Source: Myrica gale (Eukaryota > Streptophyta > Magnoliopsida > Fagales > Myricaceae). Taken from it: a stretch of 64,000 nt of DNA. Shown here in pieces: positions 12,286-23,142 of this stretch. The stretch is taken from contig OZ005612.1 of the NCBI GenBank assembly GCA_963930655.1, forward strand, positions 439,001-503,000. Direction: 5' to 3'. A program made the translations under genes and the position numbers. A model generated the notes under the pieces. That model was given only the letters and a program-made list of their open reading frames with translations, did no database searches and had not been told where the DNA came from. How positions within the stretch are numbered: the first letter of the stretch is position 1; every line of letters starts with the position of its first letter.

Positions 12286-15200
12286 ATGCAATTCTTACGT
12301 GGGGGGGAGATCAGCCCGTCGCCTCCGGCGCCGACGGCACCTACTGCCTCGGGGAGTAACGCGCACATGATGTATGTCTTCAATAGGAATGGGGTGTGCT
12401 TGCTTTACAGGGAGTGGAATCGACCACTCCACACCCTCAATGCACAGCAAGACCACAAGCTCATGTTTGGTTTGCTTTTCTCTCTCAAGTCCTTAACTGC
12501 TAAGATGGACCCCACAAGGTATATGAATGTACATGAGTTTTTGCATCTGCATACACATATATATCCCAATTATTGGTATCTATAGATGATTTACACGTCT
12601 AAAGTTGTTCAATGCATCGTTCGGAATCCAGTTACAAGTTGGCAGGGAATTTGCTTCTTGTTGCGCAATGAGAAAGGGAAAAAGAGAAATTATTTTAGCT
12701 TGCCTACGAAGAATATTTTTCGGTTATATCAAAGAACTCAAAATGTGTTGTGAATTAGTGACGGTAACATACTGGGTCTGTAGTTATTAAAGATGATAAG
12801 ATTTGGCATATGCCAGATGGAACTTGGTTAAGAATGTGGCGAGTAGGCATTAGGAACTAATATACAAATGACCCAATTCTCTTCCGGGGAAGGTTCAGAT
12901 GCTATCTCCTTCCATAATTCATAATTACTCGTCGATGTGGAGTTGACAAGTGTTTTGATAGGCCAATTGTTTGGGTTGCAACCTAATTATCATCGACTTA
13001 TGCATCTGTGCCAGGGTTGGTTTCAGGAGTAATGTCTTTATTGTTGATGTACTAAGTTATCTGTTGTGGTTATATTTGGGGTTTAATTTTTTATATTTTC
13101 ACCCTCATCAATTTTTTGCAGTGCTGAGAGAGGAAACCTCGGGGTTCCTCAGTTGCCTGGGCAAGGTTGCTCATTTCACAGCTTCCGTACTAACACATAC
13201 AAGCTTAGTTTCATGGAAAGTCCTTCTGGTATAAAGGTCAGCAAAAATGGTCTTCTTTTGTATTGTTATAATTGAAGTGCCACGAATCCGTGTCAATGCT
13301 AACCATGGCGTTTGTGACTATTTCAACATGTTGGGCTTGCTTGCGCTTGAGATTTTAAATTCCTATTGTGATCCCTTTGTTTTTTGAGAATTCTTATATT
13401 CAATAAAGTGATCAGGAGGATCTCCTATACCGAAAATAATGTGCTGAGAATGGATGTAGTTTCTTCAACCTGAAAATAATAACTCAATTGACTGACCTTG
13501 ACATAGTTCATTTTCCATTCTGCTGATAGTTGGCTTATTTATAGGAATTACTCATCATACTTGGACCCAACTCGTATTGCTATGAGCAAAACACTTCATA
13601 ATAAGATAAAAAGCCAGTAAGACTGTCAGGTCTCTTCCAGGATAGAGACAGAGTTCTGCTCATTGCCTCATGCCTTGCAACCTTACACAAACCAGGACCT
13701 GTTTTAACCTTCTATAGTTCTTAGTTACTTATAGAGCCCATTGTGCCACACTAGAACCTTCAATCCCAGTGGAGAATTATTTCCTCAAGCCTATTGAGTT
13801 GAATTGTACATATACATATTTCTCTCCATATCGAATTTTGTGGTTTGAATTGGTGTATATGATATTTTAGTTTAGCAACACGGTCGATGTGACTTGTTTT
13901 TGGTAATTTTTGCTATATAATTCTGATTGCACGACTTTTTTTTATCCTTCAATGCAGATTATCTTGGTTACTCATCCTAATTTTGCTATATAATTATGAT
14001 TGCACGAATTTTTATCCTTAAATACAGATTATCATGGTTACTCATCCTAGGACTGGTGATCTGCGGGAATCCCTCAAGTATATTTACAACTTATATGTTG
14101 AATATGTTGTCAAGAATCCAATATATACTCCGGGGACTCCAATCAGGTGACTGAACGAATTTAGCTTTTAAAGTTGCAAATTTCCAGCTCTGTCCAGTTT
14201 GGATTCCCCCCCCCCCCTCTGGATAGATACCACAATAGGTGGATTTTCCCTAGTAAGATTTTACTTCTGTTGGACGTCACATGAAAGTGCAGTATCCAAT
14301 CATTTGATGTGTTTATGGAGGAAACTGATGGGATACAAGTATTGGTACTGGGATTTGTGGACTGCCATTGTTTGCACTACATCATGACTCAATCTTGACA
14401 TGGGACAATTTTTAATATGGGATTACTCTCTGGTGTGGTCATTTAAGGTCCCCAAGGAATTTTAGTACCATGTGTATAAAGGTATTATTTCCAAAATAGC
14501 ATGGTTATCATTAGCCCTATTATCTGTGCCTCAAGTGAAACAATGTCCCTACTTATTCTCTAGTTATTACTCTCTCATTTGACGCTTTTGAAATGTGTGC
14601 TTGTTCTTAATTCGGCCTTTCTTTCCCTTATTTCATCATGGGATACCCCCCGCCCCCAAATAAAAAAAACAAGCACCACCCGGCTCAGGGGGAACCAATA
14701 GAAGCCGCCGGGTTGACCCTGAAGGTGGCTTAAGCAACCTTCACTTAATAAAATTCCCTAACCTAAGGCTAAAAAGTGCCGCTTACCCCCGCCTTCTAAC
14801 GACATACCAAGATGGGAGTTTGAAATCCATTCTTCCCCTGCAGCTTCTTTCCCCCTTCTTTTCCTCTGTCCCTCCTTCCTTTCTCTTTGTTAGCCTTGGG
14901 AAGAAACTTGGTTTGGCAATAATGGGGAGTGCTTTTTGAGAGCTTATGCATTAAAGAAGGACTTGTTTTACAAGACGAAATTGGGATGTGGGGTGGTTCC
15001 AGGTTTGTTGGTTTGATACCTAATAGAGGTTTGATGAGCTGAGCCCATATCATTGTAGCTTACGTGCAGGCTAGTTTGCGGTTTAAGCCTAAATGAGACC
15101 CAAGCAATCTTCTCACCAGCCTAGGCCCGTGATACTCTATTGGCTCATCTGTTGGACATATGCTTTACCTATTCACAATTGTGTAGATACATCTTAGGCT

Positions 15201-15483
15201 CCTTGTAACCATGTTGGTTGTATGAACCCATATTTTGATTCCAAAGGGGGATCTTAAATATTTTTAAATGCCACATGCTTTACTAGGATTATAGTTGCCT
15301 TTAATTCTCTCACAGTTTCTGTCAAATTTTTTATTTAATAGTTGTTGCGTTTGTACATGAGCTGCAAAAGCTGTTAACAATTTTCTTTCTGTATTGTTCT
15401 TACTAGTGGCTCTTCTAATTGTTTCATGTAGGTGTGAGCTATTCAATACAAATCTTGACCAATATGTGAGGAGTATTGCATGA
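12286..15483 (+). CDS. BET5: TRAPPC1/BET5, TRAPP complex subunit
   Basis: Four exons: 12286-12518, 13122-13236, 14028-14146, 15432-15483. All junctions are GT-AG, and together they encode 172 residues, the normal length. The protein has the sybindin/longin-like fold: MMYVFNRNGVCLLYREW, then QQDHKLMFGLLFSLKSL, PQLPGQGCSFHSFRTNTYKL, THPRTGDLRESLKYIYNLY, and the end ELFNTNLDQYVRSIA. TRAPP tethers ER-derived and Golgi vesicles and activates Rab/Ypt1-type GTPases. The start was chosen for the conserved MQF..GEISPSPP N-terminus. Exon 3 opens IIMVTHP where IILVTHP is the common plant form. A duplicated acceptor 70 bases upstream would encode IILVTHP but then stops. All key blocks are present, so the gene looks functional. 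Confidence 0.93.
13905..14047 (+). repeat. Tandem duplication of intron 2 end and exon 3 start of BET5
   Basis: Copy 1 (13905-13978) and copy 2 (13979-14047) both contain 'ttttgctatataatt', 'gattgcacga', a T-rich tract, an acceptor AG and the first about 20 exon bases 'ggttactcatccta'. The acceptors are at 13957 and 14027, exactly 70 bases apart. Splicing to copy 1 would read IILVTHPNFAI and stop. Confidence 0.85.
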
Positions 15484-16470
15484 GAGGTCAAGGTAGTGAT
15501 TGGGCATCCATTGTGTCCCTTGCACTTTTAATGGTCTGGGTGGGGGCGCTTCTGCTTCATTTTGAACGTTTGGTTGTATATGGTCCTTGTGGCATCATAC
15601 ATGCTCGGTCTAGCCGTGAGGATAATGGGATGTCGGTGGAACTGCCCATTTGGTGAAGATTTTTCAGCCAACTTAATTTCCAAATTTTTACTATGGAAGA
15701 TTTTTCATTTGAATAGGTGAAATTTCTGACTGCTGTATTTACACTTTGACAATTGGATATCTTTGTTGAGTATTAAAGCATTTAGAAGGAAGTGTCTGGG
15801 TGGCTCTATTTTTTTTCCCTAATAGGTGGTCCGAGTCACTTTATGCGCACCCGATTAATCTCAAAGTTTATATAATTTTTCCGTTTCACACAAATCAAAT
15901 AATTATCAAGCTAAAGATCTTGAGGCGGTCTCAAAGAATTGATAGCACCTATAAAATTTGCATCGATCAAGAAGTTTGACAATTAAGTTCTCGCCGTCGC
16001 CAACTTAATTTGACAATTTCAAGCCTTCAAACGTAGTGTGAGGATTGTATGGATCAGGAAGTTTGGATTGCCTGCATGTACATTCATATATTTGACAGCT
16101 AATTCTATATGCGTCACCCGCGACCATGTCTAAGGTGATATGTCGATTTGCGACGGATAGATCCAATTAATAAAGACCAGCGAAACACTGGTCTTCTTGT
16201 CCATCGTCGTTCTTCTCGCATGAAGGAGGCAAAAGGAAATGTAACGAATGAATACCGAGAAGGCACTTCACAGAAAAACAAAAAACAAAAGAAAAAGAGC
16301 CAAAGTACAAAAAGAGTGCGGCAAGAGCCCATCAAAGGCAACGCCAGGTTTTGCATGCGGAGTACTTTTGTGGCTACATGAGCTGGATTTGTCGAAGAAA
16401 GTGCTCGTGACTTCATAGCTGACGTAACGAATACAAAGAATATGCAAGCGCACAAACTGATGACAGAGAC
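15484..16470. other. Spacer between BET5 and the UGT gene
   Basis: BET5 3' flank followed by the UGT promoter region. Overlapping open frames on the minus strand at about 16114-16528 match no family I know and cover the UGT promoter; I do not accept them as genes. Confidence 0.5.
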
Positions 16471-16477
16471 TATAAAT
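16471..16477 (+). promoter_or_regulatory. TATA box of the UGT gene
   Basis: TATAAAT lies 107 bases upstream of the start codon, a spacing consistent with a leader of about 75 bases. Confidence 0.5.
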
Positions 16478-16577
16478 GACAAGATAAGAGATGAGTTCCA
16501 GTGAGTACTGGAGGAACACAACTCTCATCCCTTATTGAACAGCGCTTACGGCACACGCACACACAAACTCGGCAGCT

Positions 16578-17996
16578 ATGGCGGAGGCAATAGTTCTATA
16601 CCCAACACCAGCCATAGGCCACATGATTTCTATGGTAGAGCTAGGCAAACTAATACTCACCCACCACCCTGCACACACGGTCCATATACTCGTTGCCCCC
16701 CAACCCTACAATGCTGGTGCCACGGCTCCATACATAGCAGCTGTCTCTGCCAGCAACCCTTCCATCACTTTTCACAACCTACCCAACATCACTCTGCCAC
16801 CCACCGCCTCTCCTCACCACGAAACCCTTACCTTTGAGCTCCTTCGCCTCAACAACTCTAATGTCCACCAATTTCTCCTCTCTCTTTCTGAAAGGTACAA
16901 CATCAAAGTGCTCATCATGGACTTCTTCTGCTCTCATGCTCTCTCTGTTGCGGCCGACCTCAACATCCCGGGCTACTACTATTTCACTTCCTCTACCGGT
17001 TCCATGGCTAGCTTCCTATATCTCCGCATCATACACAAAAACACTACCAAAAGCTTCAAAGACTTTAACGCTCTTCTTGACATCCCAGGGATACCACCCA
17101 TACCAACCTCTGACATGCCGAAACCATTACTTGATCGCAGTGACAAGGCCTACGAGTGCTTCCTCGACTGTTCAAATAGCATGGCTAAATCAGCAGGAAT
17201 AGTTGTCAACTCTTTTGAGTCGCTGCAGCCAAGAGCTATCAAAGCCATATCAGATGGACTATGCGTCCCTGACGCCCCAACACCACCTGTTTACTGCATA
17301 GGACCACTGATAGCAGCTAGTGAGGAGAGAAGTGGTGGCGAGGCTGTGCCCGAATGCTTAACATGGCTCGACACGCAACCGAGTCAAAGCGTAGTCTTTT
17401 TGTGTTTTGGAAGCTTGGGATTGTTCTCCAGGGAACAATTGAAGGAGATAGCTACAGGGTTGGAGAAGAGCGGCCAGAGGTTCTTGTGGGTGGTACGCAA
17501 TCCACCTACTCAGAGCCATGGCTTGGCCATCTCTGCCCAACCTGACCCAGACTTGGACTCGTTGCTTCCAGAGGGTTTCTTGGACCGAACCAAGGAGAGG
17601 GGCCTCGTAATGAAGTCCTGGGCACCTCAGCTGGCCGTGTTGAATCACAAGTCGGTGGGTGGATTTATTACCCATTGCGGATGGAACTCGGTGTTGGAGT
17701 CGGTATGCGCGGGTGTGCCAATGGTCGCTTGGCCGCTCTACGCTGAGCAAAGGTCAAATAGGGTGATGATGGTGCAAGAAATGAGAATTGCTTTGCCGAT
17801 GAAGGAGTTAGAGGACGGGTTCGTGAGCGCAGTAGAGGTGGAGAATCGAGTTAGAGATTTGATGGACTCGGAGGAAGGTAAGTCAATCAGGCAGAGAACC
17901 TTGGCCATGAAATATGAAGCCGAGGCTGCACTCGGTGAGGGTGGATCGTCACGTGTGGCACTAGCCAAACTCGTTGAGTCATGGAAGAAATGTTGA
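16578..17996 (+). CDS. UGT88-type UDP-glycosyltransferase
   Basis: Single-exon, 472 residues, intact. Family 1 plant glycosyltransferases move glucose from UDP-glucose to small acceptors, often phenolics, in the cytosol. The N-terminal acceptor domain has the catalytic histidine at H15 (PAIGHMISMVELGKL) and its partner acid at D115 (LIMDFFC). The donor-binding PSPG box runs from W348 to Q391 (WAPQLAVLNHKSVGGFITHC, then WNSVLESV, ending YAEQ). W at box position 22 and Q at position 44 fit UDP-glucose. The patterns MAEAIVLYP, NPSITFHNLP and DIPG(I/L)PPIP point to the UGT88 family, which includes flavonoid and dihydrochalcone glucosyltransferases. The acceptor cannot be read from sequence. At least three decayed relatives lie within 14 kb downstream, so this is the survivor of a local cluster. 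Confidence 0.93.
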   Translation: MAEAIVLYPTPAIGHMISMVELGKLILTHHPAHTVHILVAPQPYNAGATAPYIAAVSASNPSITFHNLPNITLPPTASPHHETLTFELLRLNNSNVHQFLLSLSERYNIKVLIMDFFCSHALSVAADLNIPGYYYFTSSTGSMASFLYLRIIHKNTTKSFKDFNALLDIPGIPPIPTSDMPKPLLDRSDKAYECFLDCSNSMAKSAGIVVNSFESLQPRAIKAISDGLCVPDAPTPPVYCIGPLIAASEERSGGEAVPECLTWLDTQPSQSVVFLCFGSLGLFSREQLKEIATGLEKSGQRFLWVVRNPPTQSHGLAISAQPDPDLDSLLPEGFLDRTKERGLVMKSWAPQLAVLNHKSVGGFITHCGWNSVLESVCAGVPMVAWPLYAEQRSNRVMMVQEMRIALPMKELEDGFVSAVEVENRVRDLMDSEEGKSIRQRTLAMKYEAEAALGEGGSSRVALAKLVESWKKC

Positions 17997-19119
17997 GTCG
18001 TGGCTGACCTCTTTCGTGCCGATGGCTTGCCGCAAGCACCCATCAATCCTTTTTTTTTTTTTTCCCTTCTAATCCGAGCACCCATCAATCGATTGGTCGT
18101 GTTTATGACTAGTCATTGGAATGGCAGCTGGAAGCACGAGAATTTGGAGTTTGTAGGATTTCCAATGCCTAACATAAGTAGGAGATCCAAATTCAAAACA
18201 ACACTTCCAGTCAAGAGTACTTTCTGTGATTAAATTCTTCATCGACCAATGAAATTTTTAAGCTAATGATATTACGTTGTAAAATATTTGTATTAAAGAT
18301 TTACAAACCCCAAAAATGCTATATTTGGTATTTGTCCACAGGGTTTCAATGGATCTTTGGACATATAGAGAACACGAACCTCGTTAATTAACATCAATTT
18401 ACGACACAGTATGAAGGGCGTTTCCTTACCAGTTTTTTTTAGGCAAAAGGAGGGGACGACGAATATAGCAACTGTTTTTGGACGTAACTATAAGAACATT
18501 CTGCTGCAGAATCTTTGATTTGAGCATTACTTACCAGGTACCATTGATCTATCCATCTCTAAGGAAGAGTTCTGTATCAATGTCAAGCAGAGCCTGAGAG
18601 CTGCCATCTGATCCCAATGATACGCATATATATATGTATGCGGTGTATTTTTTCCTAAACAAAAGGGAGGGGGCAACCAAAGTATATGCGGTGTTGGATC
18701 TTTTTACCATATGGTTAATACTATAACATCGCTGCTTAAAGTCATAATCTTTTGTCACTAAGAATAATTAATTCTGATTTTTTCTAAAGAAATTGATAAT
18801 TCAGTTGGTTTATAATCAATACGTTCGAGTAAAGGCGCTTCTGTCTTCGCGTTAGAAAAAGAACTAATAATGCATAACTAAGAAGTAGTACCTACATTTG
18901 AAAAAGATCCTCGAATACGAAGGTTAGAAAAAAAAACACAAACTAATATGTTTTATCACAGAGGGAGATAGAGTACTACTGGCCAGATATTTTCTGTAAT
19001 TAATTATCTCAGATTAAGCTAATTAGTTAAATCAATCATTAGAGAAAGCAATCCCTTCGATTCGTACAATCAGAATAGAGTGGCCAAGGCCGCACGTAGT
19101 GAGGAGGGGGTTCGATATA

Positions 19120-19170
19120 TCGTCTCATGTGGCATTAACCAAACTCGCTGAGTCGTACGTGGAAGCAGCG
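19120..19170 (+). pseudogene. Scrap of a UGT C-terminus
   Basis: The bases around 19122-19155 translate to a string close to the end of the intact UGT (VALAKLVESW there, VALTKLAES here). The stretch is about 12 codons only, without flanking similarity that I can follow. It may be the tail of a duplicated copy. Confidence 0.35.
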
Positions 19171-19309
19171 CTGAATATTTGATATTCTAATCATGACCTT
19201 GTACAGGATTGGGTTTTCTAGCCTTTAGTCCATGGACATGGCAGCTGTTTTATTTCATGTATATTTTGCTATAATTAAAGCCCTGCGTAGTGGGCAGAAA
19301 AAATATAAG

Positions 19310-19675
19310 GGAAAATAAATTTTTTTACCCACAAACTATCGGGTAGTGACACATTGCACCTCAAACTACTATTTTTAAGATATTGTACTCTCAAACTACT
19401 AATGTTAGACACTTTGCACCCTAAACTATCTACTTTGACACTTTACATCATTCAACTACTAATATTAAATATTTTACACCCTCTATTTGACAATAATACC
19501 CCTGAAAAATTAATGAATTAACAACAATACCTTCATAATATGCAAAATGGGTCAAATACATTATCGTCATTTAGTCTAAAAATTTGAAAAAATTGTGCAA
19601 AGTGTTAAAAATCGGTAGTTTAGGGTGTAAAATGCAAAACCTATGATAGTTTGTGGGTGAAAAATGTATTTTTTT
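19310..19675. mobile_element. Fold-back MITE
   Basis: The left arm 'ttacccacaaactatcg' pairs with the right arm 'gatagtttgtgggtgaaa'. Repeated 'caaactact' and 'tttgcaccctaaact' blocks on the left pair with 'gtttagggtgtaaaatgc' on the right. It resembles the elements at 1466 and 62476 in its 'aaactatc/aaactacc' repeats. I could not fix a target duplication. Confidence 0.55.
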
Positions 19676-20395
19676 AAAAAACATATTTAGTTCCGTTTTC
19701 CACTTTTGAATGAATAAATGAACCTCCCTTGTTCGCTTTTTAAAATAATTTAAATTTTTTTATAGTGGTGTCAATATTTATATGCAGGGAATGTTTTATA
19801 GATTTTTATTTAAAAGTTAGTGAGAAGTTTTTAAAGTTTTTTATTGAAATATTTTAAATGTATAGAAAAGAGTGATTTGATATAATTTTTTAATAAACAA
19901 ATTAACGGAGTTCGCTGAAAAATGATAGAGAAATCAACAAATTGAATGTGGATAAGCTTATCAAAGAGAAGCTGAATGGATGGGCGGATGGTGCGTATAG
20001 TATATTGAATGTTAGGAATGGCCTGCATGTTTTATTCTAGAAACTAACGTGCGACAGATCTCATCGGTTTAATTCGATCTACAATTCTTATCTAACAGTC
20101 AACAGATATAGAGCCGGAAACATCCACGTGTGGCGGGGCTCATGCATGTTTCACAATAACAGTATAGTTATTTATCTCTTAAACATTTGCGACATTCCGT
20201 TCACACAAACAATGTTGTTTTTTAGTTACTACTTACTAGGAAGTTGTACTGGAAAAATACAGGAGGGGCCAGATGGAAGAAAACTCTTAGTTAAAAAATG
20301 GAAAAAGAGAATTTTTTTTTTGTAACGATAATAAAAATTTCAAATAAATGACACCGGGCTAGGTCCCGAGCGCACCATCTCCCTTAATTGAACTT

Positions 20396-20411
20396 CCTAT
20401 ATATATATATA
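20396..20411 (+). promoter_or_regulatory. TATA-like stretch before the truncated UGT copy
   Basis: An alternating TA run lies about 90-100 bases upstream of the ATG at 20496, a spacing like that of the intact UGT gene. The promoter of the copy may therefore have been kept. Confidence 0.35.
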
Positions 20412-20495
20412 CACGTAGTAGCAAATACTTCGAGATAGGATTTCTACGGAGAGGAATCTAACAGATTCCCGTTATTTTTCTTCTTCTTTGTATAC

Positions 20496-21113
20496 ATGGA
20501 GGACGCCATTGTTCTGTACCCTTGTCCTGGCAGTGGCCATCTAATCTCCATGGTAGAGCTCGGCAAGCTCCTACTCAAACATAACCCTTCTGTGTCCATC
20601 ATAATTCTCATCTTAAACACACAAAACATTCATTCTACCACTGCTGCCAGATATGCAGCCAGCCCTACCACCCAATACATCGCCTCCGTCAAAGCCACCA
20701 CCCCATCGATCACCTTTCACCACCTCCCCCCAATCTCCGACGTCCCTTGCAGTTCTTCCACAGTGGAGTTCTTCTCCTTGTTCTTAAACCTCAACAACCC
20801 TAAGGTCCACCAGGCCCTCCAAACAATATCCCAGACCGCCAAACTCAAAGCCCTTGTCATTGATTTCTTCTGTGACGCTGCTTTCGATGTGGCCGCAAAC
20901 CTGAGCATCCCCACGTACTATTTCTACACCGCCGGCGCAAGCAGTCTAGCTGTTTTTCTATATTGGCCTGCCTTGCACAAAAAGTTTGATAAAAGCTTCA
21001 AAGATCTCAAAGATATGCTTGTTGATATCCCGGGCTTACCTTCTATCCCGACTTCGCACTTGCCCGATCCTATGAGAGATCGTAATGCGAAAGATTACGA
21101 ATATTTGCGATGA
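20496..21113 (+). pseudogene. UGT88 copy, 5' half only
   Basis: An open frame of 205 codons is collinear with the first 200 or so residues of the intact UGT at 16578: MEDAIVLYPCPGSGHLISMV with the catalytic histidine at H15, then VIDFFCDAA with the partner acid, then DIPGLPSIPTSHLPDPMRDR. Similarity stops at DYEYL and a stop codon follows at once. The donor-binding PSPG half is missing. A glycosyltransferase cannot work without it, so I call it a truncated pseudogene, though a short protein could still be made. Its last about 200 bases are about 88% identical by eye to 25124-25325. The two relics therefore overlap and are not simply one gene split by the LINE. Confidence 0.85.
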
Positions 21114-21547
21114 AATTCAATTTTCTGGTTTAAGCGTGAGTGTCCAACATAAACAATCCTAAAAAATCCTCCCACGTTAAAAAAAGCTACTGCTCATAAA
21201 ATGATCTGTTTGGCCACTATACATTATATAACGCGCAGTTGCCGACTAAAGAGATGTCGTTTGCAATTATGGATCTCTTTACTCTTTTTTTTTTTGACAA
21301 ATTTCAACAAATTTTATATTAAAATAAATATAAAAATTATATCAAATCGATCAACTATATCTATACTTTAATTTCTACAAACTTTAATAAAATCTAAAAT
21401 CTACTCTTCAAAGTTTTTCACCAAATTTTCACAAATTTTTAAAAAAACTCTAATTTTCTAAACAGAGTTAGAATTTCTTTAAATTCTGAGTCTGACTCTG
21501 AAATCCAACGGTATATATAGGGATATTAATTATGATTTGCATTATGT

Positions 21548-21565
21548 ATTGTGAATAACAAACTC
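21548..21565 (+). repeat. Target-site duplication of the LINE, left copy
   Basis: ATTGTGAATAACAAACTC, identical to the copy at 24619-24636. It is followed directly by a T run, which is the poly-A tail of the minus-strand LINE. Confidence 0.9.
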
Positions 21566-21600
21566 TTTTTTTTTTTCTTGGCAAACCTTAGAATAACCAA

Positions 21601-23142
21601 CTACACACCCGAGCTCAAAACACGAGCAAGTAAGTGTTCAGGAATACAAGAAGGATTAACAACCCCAAAACAAGAGACAGATAACGCCCACTGGGCAAGA
21701 GAATGAGCACAAACATTTTGACTCCTAGGAATCCAGCAAATAGAGCAATCTCGACGCAACATAAAGAAGCCACGTAGAGTCTCAATTTGATCAGCAATGA
21801 CAGGACCAGAGAGCATTTCAGCATCCAAGATCATCAAGCTAAGACTTTGACAATCAGTTTCAAAATCAACAGAAGACCAACCCATAGACGAAACAATATT
21901 AGTAGCAGCAACAAGCGCAGAGGATTCTCCAAAAAGAGAATTGATGCTTGGGAATTGCTCCGTGTACAAATGATAGAGAGAGCCTCCCGAGTCTCTAAAA
22001 CAAGCAGCTAGAACAGCCACCTTACCTCGAATGGCAACATCCACATTGCATTTCCAACGCCCCTGGTGAAGAGGACGCCAACCAGTGTGAATAGATGTTG
22101 CAGAGATGCGCCACGCTTGTAAATGATCCAAATATCGCCTATGTGTCATCCTAATGATTGCAGAAACATCAACCTCCACCTGCTGATGCACCACTCTGTT
22201 ACGCCAAAACCAAAGAGAATCAAGAACTATCGCTGCATTCAAGGAAAAATTCCTTGCCTCCTCTATTGGAATACGAAGAAAATCATAGGGCTGGGAGACC
22301 ATCCGAATCAGAAGAGGCAAATTATCCCCAGGCAGAAACTCCACATTCACAGGCCACTTAGACTCCAACCAAACCACACGAGCTATAGGGCAGAAAAAGA
22401 AAAGATGCAAACCAGTCTCCACCGATAAAGAGCAAAGGGGACATTTAACAGCTTCCAAAGCATCATTCTCTAAAAGAGCTTGAATTTTTCCCCGAAAAGG
22501 AAAAGCATCATTTGCACACCTCCACAGAAAGAGTTTGAGACGATCCTGAAGTTTAAGTTGCCATAAAGATCGCCAATCTTTTTCATTCAGGAAACTATGA
22601 TTGTTGGAGCCCTTCTTCAACAGGGAATAGGCCGACTTTACTGAGAAAATCCCTCTGGGATCTGGAAACCAGAACAAACCATCCTCCCGATCATTATTCA
22701 AAGGCCTCATACTACAAATAGCATCAACTGAAGCTTCCTCAAACACTGCAGAAAGTAAGGAACGATCCCACCTATTCTCATGAAAAATAAACAGATCAGC
22801 CACAGTACGATCAAAATCACAATTGTCCAGCCCAAAGTTAGAGTGCCACTGCGGTTTACACCCCTCAACACCAGGAACCCAAGGATCAAACAGAGCCTTA
22901 ATCGAATGACCACCTCCCGGGTCCCAACATAAACCCCTTTGCGATAGGTCACGAATTTGCAGTAGACCTTGCCAAGTCCAAGAAGAACGTCGACTCAAAG
23001 GAGCATCCAAAAAACTGACATCACGAAAATATTTAGCCTTCAATATTTTCCCCAAATCTGATCCGGATGTTGCAAAATATTCCAGCCCATTTTTGCTAAG
23101 AGGGCTTGGTTAGTGTCAAACAAACGTCTTAGGCCAATCCCC
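21601..23142 (-). pseudogene. LINE ORF2, zinc-finger and RNase H part
   Basis: After the frameshift near 23140 the frame runs without a stop to 21601 (484 codons from its first internal ATG at 23055). It has the L1 'zf-RVT' region with the pattern LKLFLWR..ND.FP...C...CPLC..E.....FF.C, then a plant-LINE RNase H domain: WKCNVDVAIRG, GESSALVAA, DFETDCQSL, and IPRSQNVCAHSLAQWAL near the end. The domain order is normal for plant L1 ORF2. Confidence 0.88.

Larger units (their letters stand above)
17997..20395. other. Spacer between UGT gene and UGT relics
   Basis: AT-rich, with a fold-back element at about 19310-19675. A short sentence-like match to the UGT C-terminus ('ctcatgtggcattaaccaaactcgctgagtc', about 19120-19155, read VALTKLAES) may be the tail of another decayed copy. 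No gene is supported. Confidence 0.4.

Noticed and set aside
16114-16528. 135-codon minus-strand frame before the UGT gene
   Set aside because: It overlaps the UGT promoter and another frame. Hydrophobic runs come from T-rich sequence.
17354-17750. Frames on both strands inside the UGT gene
   Set aside because: Shadow frames of the 472-codon UGT gene.
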